DNA from: Lentisphaerae bacterium ADurb.Bin242
GTDB lineage: Bacteria > Verrucomicrobiota > Lentisphaeria > Victivallales > UBA1829
DNA length: 64,000 nt
Reading direction: 5' to 3'
NCBI GenBank assembly: GCA_002069785.1
Contig: MWCA01000001.1
Span: forward strand, 124,001 to 188,000
In this document: piece after piece, positions 8,005-16,058 of the stretch
Position numbering within the stretch: position 1 is the first letter of the stretch
Layout: every line of letters starts with the position of its first letter
Notes under the pieces: model-generated
Seen by the model: the letters and a program-made list of their open reading frames with translations, nothing else
What the model was told of the DNA's origin: nothing
The model's database searches: none
Translations under genes and position numbers: made by a program

Positions 8005-8979
8005 TCATCTTCTGGGGCGCGCGGCGGTGCCGCTCCGTCCGCCGCCCTGGGACGACGGCTGTGCTTCCTGCGGTCCCGGCTGCTGTCCCTGCTGTCCCAT
8101 GCGCATCATCTGGAATCCCTGGATCATCTGCATCTGCTGCATTTGCTGCATGCTGTTCAGCATCTGCTGCATGACCTGCGTCTGGTTGGGGGTGGCGGTT
8201 CTTGCCGCGCCCGAGGACTGCGGCTGGTTCTTGGACGCATCCGCCAGTTCCAGCTCCAGTTTATCGCTTCCGCGCGTCAGGACAACCCGGCTGCGGTTCA
8301 CTTCGACCAGTTTATATCCGTTGCTGAGTGTTTCGCCGACCCGGACGTATTGTTTGTAGGTTCTCTGCTGTGCGGCGGCGCCCTGCGCCGTTCCCTGCGG
8401 GTTCATGCCTTGCATGAAGGAGCCCATTCCGCCGCGGTTGAACTGCGTGTTCCGGGCGCCTCCCGTCTGGCGGCGGGAACCGCCCGTTCCCTGACTTTGA
8501 CCCTGGGTCGGGCCCGTGCTTCCACCCATGCCGCCCCGCTGCCCGATTCCCATCTGTCTTTGCTGTCCCTGCTGTCCCTGGTTCATCATCCAGGGCATGA
8601 AAGGCATTTCGCGCGTCTGGGCTTTCTGCAGAATGATCGCTCCGGAAGTATTCCCGATCACGAAGGTGCCGACCAGGGTCATTTCCACGCGCGCGCTTCC
8701 GAAAACGCCCGAGTTCGGACAGCGTTCCTGATTGAAAATATTGGTTTTGATGATGTTCTCCACCAGGCTGGAAAGCGGAAGGACGGATTCCGTTCCGGTC
8801 GCGGCGGGAGTTTCCGGCGGGGTTTCTTTCTTCACTGTTTTGACGGCTCCGGGGACCCGTTTTTTCACGGTAAAACCCGCCTCCGGCTTGGCGGAACGGA
8901 GGTTGCGGAAAAATCCCACTCCGCCCCAGACCAGGACTGCGGCAAGAATCAAATTCAAGGCGATCAGCAGTGTTTTCAT
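8005..8979 (-). CDS. GspC-like inner-membrane T2SS coupling protein, Gln/Gly/Met-rich
   Basis: 324 residues. One N-terminal transmembrane helix (LLIALNLILAAVLVWGG) is followed by a periplasmic part with LVENIIKTNIFN and VEMTLVGTFVIGNTSGAIIL, resembling the HR domain of GspC/PilP proteins that contact the secretin. A second half-repeat (YVRVGETLSNGYKLVEVNRS) completes the fold. Between and after these lie low-complexity runs rich in Q, G and M (for example MNQGQQGQQRQMG and MQQMQQMQM), which normal GspC lacks; no PDZ domain is seen. Its start overlaps the upstream gene as ATGA. The GspC call is inferred from topology, motif and position. Confidence 0.7.
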   Translation of the reverse strand: MKTLLIALNLILAAVLVWGGVGFFRNLRSAKPEAGFTVKKRVPGAVKTVKKETPPETPAATGTESVLPLSSLVENIIKTNIFNQERCPNSGVFGSARVEMTLVGTFVIGNTSGAIILQKAQTREMPFMPWMMNQGQQGQQRQMGIGQRGGMGGSTGPTQGQSQGTGGSRRQTGGARNTQFNRGGMGSFMQGMNPQGTAQGAAAQQRTYKQYVRVGETLSNGYKLVEVNRSRVVLTRGSDKLELELADASKNQPQSSGAARTATPNQTQVMQQMLNSMQQMQQMQMIQGFQMMRMGQQGQQPGPQEAQPSSQGGGRSGTAARPRR

Positions 8980-9794
8980 TGTGCGGTTTCCTCCTTGGCT
9001 GGCGGCGGTTCATTCACGGGGTTCACGGAGGGGGGCGGCGGAGGCGGACCGGGTGCAGGACCGGGGCCGGAATTTTCGGGCACCGGCTGAGGTTTGGCGG
9101 AAGGTGTGCCGGTTTCGCCGGGAGTGTCGCTTTTCTCCTTTTTCTGGGCATCCTTCTGCGCGGAGGAACCATCGTCATAAACAACGACACGCAAATTGCC
9201 GCTGAAAATCAGTGTCGTTTCGGAAATGTTTCCCGCCGAGGCATTGGTGACGGTCTGCGACGGAGTGTTGGGTCTCGGCCGCTGGAACATGAGATTGGCG
9301 GAAAGACGCCGCCAGGAGATCACGGGTTTGATCTCCTGGATTTTTGCGATGAATTTGATGATCGTTTCAAAGGGGGCGTTCGCGGAGATGTCCAGTTCGG
9401 CAAAGTAGAAATCCTGTGTGATGCGGGTGATCCGCACCGTGCCGATGCTGTTCAATTTGAGTTCGCACTCCTTGGCGGCGCTTTCGATTTTCTGGCGCAG
9501 GACCAGTTCCGGGTCGCCGTCGCGGACCGGCTGCCAGCTGCTCTCGATCAGGTTCTTGTGGCGCTTCTTGACCTTATCCGCGTCTTTGAATTTGACCTCC
9601 TGGGACTGGACTTCGGAACGAAGGCGGCGTATCTCCTGTTTCACCGTGTTTTTCCGTTTTTCGCTGGGCAGGGCGAGCGAGGTCGAACCGCTGAAGTTCC
9701 ACAACAGGAAAATCCAGCTTACGATCATGGCGATCAGAGCGATGAAGAGTTTCCCCCTGGGAGTCCTGACAAACTCTTTGAACCGGTTGTTCAT
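8976..9794 (-). CDS. GspM/PilO-like T2SS assembly protein
   Basis: 272 residues: a transmembrane helix at about 17-35 (FIALIAMIVSWIFLLW), a charged coiled-coil (KRKNTVKQEIRRLRSEVQ), then a ferredoxin-like periplasmic domain resembling PilO/GspM (FYFAELDISANAPFETIIKFI). The tail from about 210 is Pro/Glu/Lys rich. Such proteins pair with GspL to form the inner-membrane assembly ring. It is coupled by ATGA overlaps to gspL upstream and the gspC-like gene downstream. PilO and GspM cannot be told apart from sequence alone here. Confidence 0.75.
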   Translation of the reverse strand: MNNRFKEFVRTPRGKLFIALIAMIVSWIFLLWNFSGSTSLALPSEKRKNTVKQEIRRLRSEVQSQEVKFKDADKVKKRHKNLIESSWQPVRDGDPELVLRQKIESAAKECELKLNSIGTVRITRITQDFYFAELDISANAPFETIIKFIAKIQEIKPVISWRRLSANLMFQRPRPNTPSQTVTNASAGNISETTLIFSGNLRVVVYDDGSSAQKDAQKKEKSDTPGETGTPSAKPQPVPENSGPGPAPGPPPPPPSVNPVNEPPPAKEETAQ

Positions 9795-11029
9795 GGAGTG
9801 TCTCCTTCCCCGGCGGGGATCAGTTTCAGGGTGATTGTGGAGGCGGCCTCATTGTTCCGGCTGCGCTGCTGAAGCTGGGAGATTTTCCAATACTTCAACG
9901 GACGGAGCACTTCGGGCATATTCAGGTTTTCCGCCTCGCTCCGGAGGGTAAGGTCCACGGCGGAATCGCTCCACCGCAGACTCTGGACCATCACGTTGGA
10001 AGGCAGCACCCGGGAGAAATCGGCCAGTTTTCCGATGATGTCTTCCTCCCCGGGGTCCTGATTGAGGACCCGGTTGAGTTCCTTGAGTTCGCGTTCCATG
10101 GTCTTGAGTTTCTGCTTTCCCCGGCGGATCTGGTTTTCCAGATTGTTCTGTTCGGCTTCCAGACGGGAAAGTTCGCGGCTTTCGCGGAGGAGCTGTCCGC
10201 CTTTTTCCCAGAAAAGCCCGCCCAGAAGCAGCGTAATCAGGAGGATGGTGATCCTCAACTGGGTGCGCATCCGGCTCGGCAGAATTCTTCCCGGGAGGAC
10301 ATTGAGACCGTAATGGCTGCTCCTGAAATCCTCGGAGGCGACCAGGCGTGCGGTCAGGAGGCAGCCGAAGTAATCCTGGACAAAGGACCGGGGCGTGTCC
10401 GGGAGAAGGAACCAGTTTTTGAATTCCGCCTCCCACCATTCCAGCCAGTTGTCGTCCAGGGTCTCCAGCGGACGCCATTGTCCGGCATCGAAATAAAAAT
10501 CCGGTTCCGCTTCAGGAACGAAGGCCGCCCCGTCCGTATCGCGGAGGGCCAGGAAGGGATAAATGAAGAAATCCACTTTCCGGAGGCTCTGGGAAATGTA
10601 GGCGGTCAGTTTTTCAAGATCGGATGAAGTGAAGGCATACACATTCAGCGAAATTTCCTTGTTTTCGGCGTCGGAGTTTTCGCCGGACTTGACGAATTGG
10701 AAAAGATCGTTTTCCGTATCGCGGAGCAGCCCCTGCGGGAGTTCGAAAAGGAGCGCCTCCTTCTGTGCTTTTGGCGGCAGGTCCGGAACGGTTGTACGGA
10801 AAAAGACTCCATTCTTCATGGAGCCGGAAAAGATCAGCGGACAATCCCGTCCGAATCCGAGCTCCTGCCGGAGTTTTTTCCAGGCGTCGGCCGGATCGTT
10901 CGGCTCCACGGGAAAAGCGGCGAAAGCCTTGAGCTCAAAATGCCCCGCTCTTCTCCGAAACAGGCAGCCTTTTGCCTGTTTTTCGGAGAAGAGCAGAATG
11001 GCGAATTCTTTGTAAGCAGATAACTTCAT
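9791..11029 (-). CDS. GspL-like (PilM/PilN fusion-like) T2SS protein
   Basis: 412 residues. The N-terminal ~240 residues are cytoplasmic and fit the actin-like domain of GspL/PilM (YKEFAILLFSEKQAKG). A single transmembrane helix follows (ITILLITLLLGGLFW, about 262-278), then a coiled-coil (LSRLEAEQNNLENQIRRGKQ) and a small PilN-like periplasmic domain. GspL recruits the ATPase GspE to the membrane. Its start lies 18 bases after the stop of the secreted repeat protein, so both probably share a transcript. Confidence 0.78.
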   Translation of the reverse strand: MKLSAYKEFAILLFSEKQAKGCLFRRRAGHFELKAFAAFPVEPNDPADAWKKLRQELGFGRDCPLIFSGSMKNGVFFRTTVPDLPPKAQKEALLFELPQGLLRDTENDLFQFVKSGENSDAENKEISLNVYAFTSSDLEKLTAYISQSLRKVDFFIYPFLALRDTDGAAFVPEAEPDFYFDAGQWRPLETLDDNWLEWWEAEFKNWFLLPDTPRSFVQDYFGCLLTARLVASEDFRSSHYGLNVLPGRILPSRMRTQLRITILLITLLLGGLFWEKGGQLLRESRELSRLEAEQNNLENQIRRGKQKLKTMERELKELNRVLNQDPGEEDIIGKLADFSRVLPSNVMVQSLRWSDSAVDLTLRSEAENLNMPEVLRPLKYWKISQLQQRSRNNEAASTITLKLIPAGEGDTP

Positions 11030-11047
11030 CCTTCTTTCCGGTTATGG

Positions 11048-11959
11048 TTATTTCCCCTTTGCCGTTTCAGCGTCATACTTCGCAACCAGAGCCTGGAGCT
11101 GTTTGCGGTATTCTTCCGGATTGTCACGGCGGAGGGCCTGGATTTTTGCAAATTCTTCCGGGTATTTCTGGCGGACCTGGTTCAGTTTTTCCATGGGATT
11201 GGCGCGCTGTGCCGGCGTCTGCGCGGCGGGTTCATTCGTCATGCCTCTTCCCATTGCCGCGGGACTGAAATCGAGCCCTTCTTTCTGATAGATTTCACGG
11301 GTTCTTTCCATGGCGGCGCGGAGATCGGTTTCACGAAGCTTGTCGATTTCGGCAAATTCCGTTTTGTATTTTTCCCGGATCGCAGTCATCTTGGCGCGGA
11401 TGGTTTCCATGGATTCCGGCAGTTTCAGATCGGCTTTCTTGGCAAGCTCCTGGAGTTTTTCTTCGGTTGTCACGCGAAGTTTTTCCACTTCGGCATATTC
11501 GGCAGGATAGAGCTTCTTGATCTGTTCTTCCACGGTCGTCCGCGGATTCTGCCTGGCGCCGAAGCCGCCCTGGCCGCCGCGATCGCCGCCGAAGCCGCCC
11601 GGACGGAATCCTTCGCCGCGGTCACCGCCGCCGAAGCCGCCCTGACCGCCGCGGGCAAATCCTTCACGTCCGCCTCTGCCGGGGGTTGGAAGGGTCACAT
11701 TGTTTTCCCGTGCCAGGGTACGCATTTTTTCCAAGGCCGCGAAGAGGTTGGTTTTCTGGAGTTTCTCGATTTCCGCAAATTTTTCGGGATATTTCTGTTT
11801 CAGCTGGGCTTGTGCTTCTTCCCATTTCTTCAGGGTTTCCGCCGCGGTCTGCGGGGTGCCGCGTTCCGTGTTTCCTCCGCGTCTTCGTTCGCCCTGGGCA
11901 AACAGTGTCGTACCGACGAATGCGGCCGCCAGCAAAAGAACGAGAGTGCTCTTTTTCAT
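11048..11959 (-). CDS. Secreted protein with four KYPEEFAEI-type repeats, first gene of the T2SS operon
   Basis: 303 residues, no family recognised. A clear signal peptide (MKKSTLVLLLAAAFVGTTLF, cleavage after AQG or nearby) is followed by four helical repeats of about 40 residues: KYPEKFAEIEKLQ, LYPAEYAEVEKLR, KYKTEFAEIDKLR and KYPEEFAKIQALR. Repeats 1 and 2 are separated by a Gly/Arg/Phe-rich linker (GGDRGEGFRPGGFGG). The start at 11959 follows AAGGAG at good spacing; an upstream in-frame codon lacks one. Being first in the T2SS operon, it could be a dedicated substrate, a periplasmic chaperone or a scaffold for the machine; the sequence does not decide. Confidence 0.75.
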   Translation of the reverse strand: MKKSTLVLLLAAAFVGTTLFAQGERRRGGNTERGTPQTAAETLKKWEEAQAQLKQKYPEKFAEIEKLQKTNLFAALEKMRTLARENNVTLPTPGRGGREGFARGGQGGFGGGDRGEGFRPGGFGGDRGGQGGFGARQNPRTTVEEQIKKLYPAEYAEVEKLRVTTEEKLQELAKKADLKLPESMETIRAKMTAIREKYKTEFAEIDKLRETDLRAAMERTREIYQKEGLDFSPAAMGRGMTNEPAAQTPAQRANPMEKLNQVRQKYPEEFAKIQALRRDNPEEYRKQLQALVAKYDAETAKGK

Positions 11960-12047
11960 TTTCGTTTTCTCCTTGATCGTGGGTTTTGGTTTTGCCGCGC
12001 AAGAAACGTCTATTGTTACTCCGGATAAACGCCCGGACCGCATCCTT

Positions 12048-12068
12048 TATTGTTCAAATATTGTTCAA
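12048..12068. repeat. 11-bp tandem repeat at the T2SS transcription start
   Basis: TATTGTTCAA occurs twice, at 12048-12057 and 12059-12068, one helical turn apart (TTGAACAATA on the minus strand). The pair sits at about +1 to +20 of the predicted T2SS promoter, a position suited to a repressor operator. No cognate regulator can be named. Confidence 0.5.
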
Positions 12069-12094
12069 CATACTTAAAAAGTTACTTTTTGCAA
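12067..12094 (-). promoter_or_regulatory. Predicted sigma70-type promoter of the T2SS operon
   Basis: On the minus strand TTGCAA (12094-12089) and TATGTT (12072-12067) are separated by 16 bases. Transcription would start near 12060 and give a ~100-base leader to the secreted repeat protein at 11959. No other promoter of comparable quality was noticed upstream of the operon. Confidence 0.5.
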
Positions 12095-12112
12095 GAAGAA
12101 ATCGTGAAACTC

Positions 12113-12140
12113 TTGATTTTTTTTTCATGCGTGCTAGGGT
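12113..12140 (+). promoter_or_regulatory. Predicted promoter upstream of the ligA leader
   Basis: TTGATT (12113-12118) and TAGGGT (12135-12140) are 16 bases apart, facing ligA. It is arranged back to back with the T2SS promoter. Transcription would begin near 12147, about 355 bases before the ligA start. Confidence 0.4.
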
Positions 12141-12503
12141 ACCCCCTTATCGGGGTGAAGCCCATCGGAAACAGGTCGGTCATGGATTCGGAAACGAGGT
12201 CGGAATGAATTTTGAAGCAGGCATGAAAACTCATTGCGGGACGATTCCCGTGCGGAACCTCAAGAGGTGCTGGCGTCGGATGGGACGTCGAGACGACTTC
12301 CTGGGGAAGCGGGAATTGTGCAAGGTCTATGATTTTGCCATGCGCCCCAGGGAAGGGGCCGCCCGTCTTGGGCCGCCGAGCCGCGGAGGAAAGCCGGCCG
12401 GCATTTTCCGCTGCGATCCGCTTTTCCGCAGGGGGGCGGAAACTTCCGGCCTGATCCCGGACCCGCGGATGGCCGTATTCTTTAACGACGGGGAGACTTC
12501 CTC
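12141..12503 (+). ncRNA. Possible structured RNA or long 5' leader of ligA (unassigned)
   Basis: No recognised gene occupies this stretch. It begins with a hairpin (ACCCC...GGGGT near 12140-12156), then a direct repeat of GGAAAC followed by GGTCGG (about 12168 and 12191), a CGGGA/TCCCG hairpin near 12240, and a long near-perfect stem at 12396-12451 (GGCCGG...TTCCGC with GCGGAA...CCGGCC) enclosing CTGCG/CGCAG. I compared it by eye with RNase P, tmRNA, SRP, 6S and cobalamin elements and found no convincing match. An Arg-rich open frame (12205-12507) ends in an ATGA overlap with ligA, so a ~100-residue protein is the alternative reading. Confidence 0.35.
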
Positions 12504-14402
12504 ATGATCGATTCCTCGGAGCTTCTTGCCATGGACGAGGCGCATCTGGCCTCTCTGATCAAATACCACAACCGGAAATACTGGGTGGAGGCCGATCCGG
12601 AGATCTCCGATGAGGAATACGATCTCCTCGTGCGGCGTCTGGAAGAATTGAATCCGGACCATCCCCTGCTTTCCCAGGTCAATGCGCCCATCGTCGCCAG
12701 TTCGGGAAAGGTGGTTCACCGCGACCCGATGCTTTCCCTCGATAAGGCGTATTCGCTGGACGCTCTCCTGGAGTGGGTTGCCAAGTATGCGCGTTCGGGA
12801 CAGGAAATCTTTCTGGTCCAGCCCAAGTACGACGGCGTTTCGGCTATCTGGTCCGGCGAAGTCCTGGCTACGCGCGGCGACGGCGAGACCGGGGAGAACA
12901 TCACGGACAAGGTTCCCCTCATCGAACTGGAACATCCCTCCGGAACCTTTCCGCTGGAGACTTTCCGCGGACAGGCCCGCGGCGAGATCGTCATCCGCGG
13001 CGACGACTTCAAGACTCTCTACGCCGGAATCCGCAACAAGAACGGCCGCCTGTACAAGAATTCGCGCAACGCGGTCGCCGGGATCATGGGGCTCAAGAAC
13101 ATCGCCCTGATGAAGCTCCAGCACGCAAAGCTGACCTTCGTCGATTATTCCCTTCATTCCTGGGAGACCTCTTCCCGCGACTTCCGCGCCGACTGGCCCT
13201 CCCTCCTGGAGAAGGTCGAATCGCTTCCCTATCCGATGGATGGAGTCGTGGTCAAGCTCAAGGACGAAGCGTATTCGCGTTCCCTCGGCACCACGGCGCA
13301 CCATCCGCGGGGCCAGATCGCCTTCAAGTTCAGCGGCGTCCGGCAAAAATCGCGTCTGCTTTCCGTGGTGTGGAGCTTCGGCAAGACCGCCCTCACTCCG
13401 GTGGCGGAAATCGAGCCGGTGGACATCAGCGGGACGACCATCCGCCATGTGAGCCTTCACAATCTCCAGAACATTCTCGACCGCGACATTCAGATCGGCG
13501 ACACGGTGACGGTCGAACGCGCGGGGGACGTGATTCCCTACATCGTGGAATCCGAGCCCGGCGAATCGCGGAAATCCTGCGTGATCGAGCATTGCCCCTC
13601 CTGCGGGGCGGCGCTGGTCCGCGACCTTCCGGAGCTGCGCTGCGTGAATCCGGACTGTCCCGAAACCCGCCTCATGCGCCTCCTTGCCGCGGTCCGCAAC
13701 ATCGGGATCGAGCGTCTGGGCGAACCCAACCTCCGGCGGATGACCGCCGTCCTGGGAGTGAAGACCCTGCGCGACATCTTCAACCTGACGGTTTCCGACC
13801 TCCGGAAGCTGGAGGGGTTCCAGGAGCTTTCCGCCAACAATCTCTACCGCGAAATCCAGGCCGCGCGGAACGTTCCGGACTGGCAGCTCCTTGCGTCCCT
13901 CAACATCAAGGGAATCGGCCCCACCCTGGCAAAATCCATTCTCCGGAACCATACGCTTTCCGAACTGGAAGCCTTGAACAGCGAACAGCTTGCGGAAATC
14001 GACGGGATCGGTCCGGAACGGGCCGGCGTCATCGAATCGGAATTGCGGAGCCGGAAAGAGGAGATCGATTCGCTGATCTCCTGCGTGAATTTGCGTTCGA
14101 CGAAAAACGGCGGGACTTCCGGGAAGCCGACCATCTGTTTCACCGGGAAAATGCCGGAGAAACGTTCCTGGTATGAGAAGCTTGCCATGGACCACGGTTA
14201 TGAGCCGGTCGACTCGGTCACCGGCTCCCTTTCCCTTCTGGTTTCCGCCGGAGAGGACGCCGGTTCTTCCAAAGCGCAGAAGGCGGCCAAGCTCGGCGTC
14301 CGGACCGTTTCCCTGGAGGAATGGCTCTCCTCCCTGAAGTCTGAAAAATCGCCGGAATCCTCTTCCGGGGACGGCGATCTTTTCTCCGGAAGGAATGTTT
14401 AG
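12504..14402 (+). CDS. ligA: NAD-dependent DNA ligase LigA (divergent, compact)
   Basis: 632 residues, slightly short of the usual ~670. It joins nicked DNA using NAD+. The N-terminal Ia region has ISDEEYDLLVRRLEEL; the adenylation domain has HRDPMLSLDKAYSLD, the nucleophile Lys motif QPKYDGVSA and ATRGDGETGENIT. The OB fold includes GDTVTVERAGDVIPY. A four-Cys zinc finger (CPSC...CVNPDC), helix-hairpin-helix repeats (IKGIGPTLAKS; IDGIGPERAG) and a C-terminal BRCT domain (KPTICFTGKM) follow. Several positions differ from the family consensus, for example NSRNAVAGIMG in place of the usual N-T-A-A-G-S-L-R. GGGGAG precedes the ATG. It is likely the replicative ligase. Confidence 0.93.
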   Translation: MIDSSELLAMDEAHLASLIKYHNRKYWVEADPEISDEEYDLLVRRLEELNPDHPLLSQVNAPIVASSGKVVHRDPMLSLDKAYSLDALLEWVAKYARSGQEIFLVQPKYDGVSAIWSGEVLATRGDGETGENITDKVPLIELEHPSGTFPLETFRGQARGEIVIRGDDFKTLYAGIRNKNGRLYKNSRNAVAGIMGLKNIALMKLQHAKLTFVDYSLHSWETSSRDFRADWPSLLEKVESLPYPMDGVVVKLKDEAYSRSLGTTAHHPRGQIAFKFSGVRQKSRLLSVVWSFGKTALTPVAEIEPVDISGTTIRHVSLHNLQNILDRDIQIGDTVTVERAGDVIPYIVESEPGESRKSCVIEHCPSCGAALVRDLPELRCVNPDCPETRLMRLLAAVRNIGIERLGEPNLRRMTAVLGVKTLRDIFNLTVSDLRKLEGFQELSANNLYREIQAARNVPDWQLLASLNIKGIGPTLAKSILRNHTLSELEALNSEQLAEIDGIGPERAGVIESELRSRKEEIDSLISCVNLRSTKNGGTSGKPTICFTGKMPEKRSWYEKLAMDHGYEPVDSVTGSLSLLVSAGEDAGSSKAQKAAKLGVRTVSLEEWLSSLKSEKSPESSSGDGDLFSGRNV

Positions 14403-14448
14403 AAGGCGAATAATTTAAAAAAAAAAGAATTTCGGAGGCGTAACAGGT

Positions 14449-14477
14449 TTGAATTAATGCTTCCAATAGTGTATACT
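14449..14477 (+). promoter_or_regulatory. Strong predicted sigma70 promoter for the TolC-like gene
   Basis: TTGAAT (14449-14454), exactly 17 bases, then TATACT (14472-14477). Initiation would fall near 14484, right at an ATG at 14485. That makes 14485 an unlikely translation start and favours the ATG at 14554. Confidence 0.7.
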
Positions 14478-14553
14478 ATAAGATATGACTTTTTACATGG
14501 ATGCGAAACGGGAATCTTCCTGTTCGATGAATTTTGCGGAAGGGTTTTTGGAG

Positions 14554-15972
14554 ATGAATGGAAAAATTTGTTTTAGAGGAGTATTGGCATTACTTGGTTT
14601 GCTGGTTATGAACGGATGCACCTCCTATGATCCGCCGCCGAAAGCCGTGACCCAAAGCACCTTTACCAGCGTTCCGGGCGAAGAACACCAGAAACTTTCC
14701 GTCCCGAGCCGGAAACTGCTGACGCTGGAAGATGCCCAGAGCGTGGCGGTTCAGAACAATCCCAATTTCAAGACGAAATACTTTGCGATCGTGGCCGCCC
14801 GCGCCGGATACTACGGCGCGTTCGCTCCGTATATGCCGACGATCACGCTCGGATATCAGATTCAGCAGAGTTTCAACGAACCGAACAACGTCTATGGCAA
14901 TATCGCGAACGGGTCCCGTAATTTTCAGAATACGCCGAGCGCCTCCGCCAACTGGCTGCTCTTCGACTCGTTTGTGCGGGAAATGAACCTCCTCGCCGCC
15001 AAGCACAGCTGGAAACAGAGCGAAGCCCTGGAACTGGATGCGCGCCGTCTGCTGGTCCGCAGCGTGGCGTTTGCCTACAACGATATCCTTCTGGCAATGG
15101 CCAAGATCAGGATTGCCAAGGAGGATATGAAATTCCAGAACTCGCAGCTCAAGGAAAACGAACTCAAGTTCGAGGTCGGGGCAGTTCCCCTCAGCGATGT
15201 GCTCAACTTCAAAGCCTACTACAACACCGCCGAATCTTCCCTCTACACGGCGGAATACAACCTGGCGGCCGCCAAGTATTCCCTGGCCAAGCTGATGGGA
15301 CTGACCGAAGGCACGATTCCGGATGACGTCGAATTTCCCGGCGTTCCCTCCACGGACGGCGAAATGCTCGCCGGCCTGTCCGTCTATCTGGATTCCGCCC
15401 TGGCCAACCGGCCCGACCTGAAGGCCTACCGGGAAGCGCTCGAGATTTCCAAATACAACTACTGGTCTTCCATCTGCTCTTTCGGGCCGACGGTTTACTT
15501 CAATTCGAGCGTCGGCTATACCGTCGGGCAGACCCGCGTGAAGGCGTACGACGGAACCGGCAGCTACACGAACAAATACGAAACCTTCACCTTCAACTAC
15601 GGCGGAACGGCTTCCTGGGAGATTTTCAGCGGCGGCAAGACGTTCTTCAACATGCGTTCCAAACAGGCCGCCATGTTCCAGAGCGACTATACGCTGGCGG
15701 ACAACTGGATCTCCATCATCACCGAAGTCCGCACGGCCTACGACAACTATCTCACCTCCCTCAAACAGGCCAAGCTTTCCGAGAAAAGCCTTGAACTTTA
15801 CAGAAAGATCCGGGACCTGGTGGAAGAAGAATACCGGGCCGGAAACACGGAACTGACCCGTTTGAACGAGGCGCAGAGGGACCTGGTCGACGCGGAAACC
15901 ACGCTTGCCAATTATGTGATCAATATGCAGAACGCCCGGGCGCAGCTCACCGCGGCCACCGGCGGATATTGA
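14554..15972 (+). CDS. TolC-family outer-membrane efflux protein
   Basis: About 472 residues. A hydrophobic signal ends at LLVMNGCTSY, lipobox-like but imperfect, so the protein is lipid-anchored or simply exported. Two repeats of the outer-membrane efflux family follow: LTLEDAQSVAVQNNPNFK near residue 50, AYNDILLAMAKIRIA, and the second half with RPDLKAYREALEISKYNYW and RAGNTELTRLNEAQRDLVDAE. It should form the trimeric outer-membrane duct of an efflux pump or type I exporter. No membrane-fusion or pump gene is adjacent, so its partners are encoded elsewhere. Start chosen from the promoter position and an AAGGG upstream. Confidence 0.88.
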   Translation: MNGKICFRGVLALLGLLVMNGCTSYDPPPKAVTQSTFTSVPGEEHQKLSVPSRKLLTLEDAQSVAVQNNPNFKTKYFAIVAARAGYYGAFAPYMPTITLGYQIQQSFNEPNNVYGNIANGSRNFQNTPSASANWLLFDSFVREMNLLAAKHSWKQSEALELDARRLLVRSVAFAYNDILLAMAKIRIAKEDMKFQNSQLKENELKFEVGAVPLSDVLNFKAYYNTAESSLYTAEYNLAAAKYSLAKLMGLTEGTIPDDVEFPGVPSTDGEMLAGLSVYLDSALANRPDLKAYREALEISKYNYWSSICSFGPTVYFNSSVGYTVGQTRVKAYDGTGSYTNKYETFTFNYGGTASWEIFSGGKTFFNMRSKQAAMFQSDYTLADNWISIITEVRTAYDNYLTSLKQAKLSEKSLELYRKIRDLVEEEYRAGNTELTRLNEAQRDLVDAETTLANYVINMQNARAQLTAATGGY

Positions 15973-16007
15973 CTTCGCTGAGATCATTTGACAGAAACAG
16001 TATCCGT

Positions 16008-16032
16008 TTTGCGCAAGCTTCCCTTGCGCAAA
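16008..16032 (+). terminator. Hairpin between the TolC-like gene and gltX
   Basis: A 10-bp perfect stem, TTTGCGCAAG (16008-16017) and CTTGCGCAAA (16023-16032), with a 5-base loop. Only a weak pyrimidine run follows (CTTTCATC), and the gltX ribosome site begins 13 bases later. It may act as a partial terminator or as an attenuating structure ahead of gltX. Confidence 0.45.
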
Positions 16033-16058
16033 CTTTCATCATGCAAGGAGACAGGATC

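Noticed and set aside
12376-12400. GAGGAAAGCC resembling the RNase P core
   Set aside because: No other conserved RNase P segments follow, and ligA begins too soon for the full RNA.
12205-12507. 100-codon Arg-rich frame ending in ATGA with ligA
   Set aside because: Composition is odd, no family is seen and hairpins cross it; kept only as an alternative to a structured leader.
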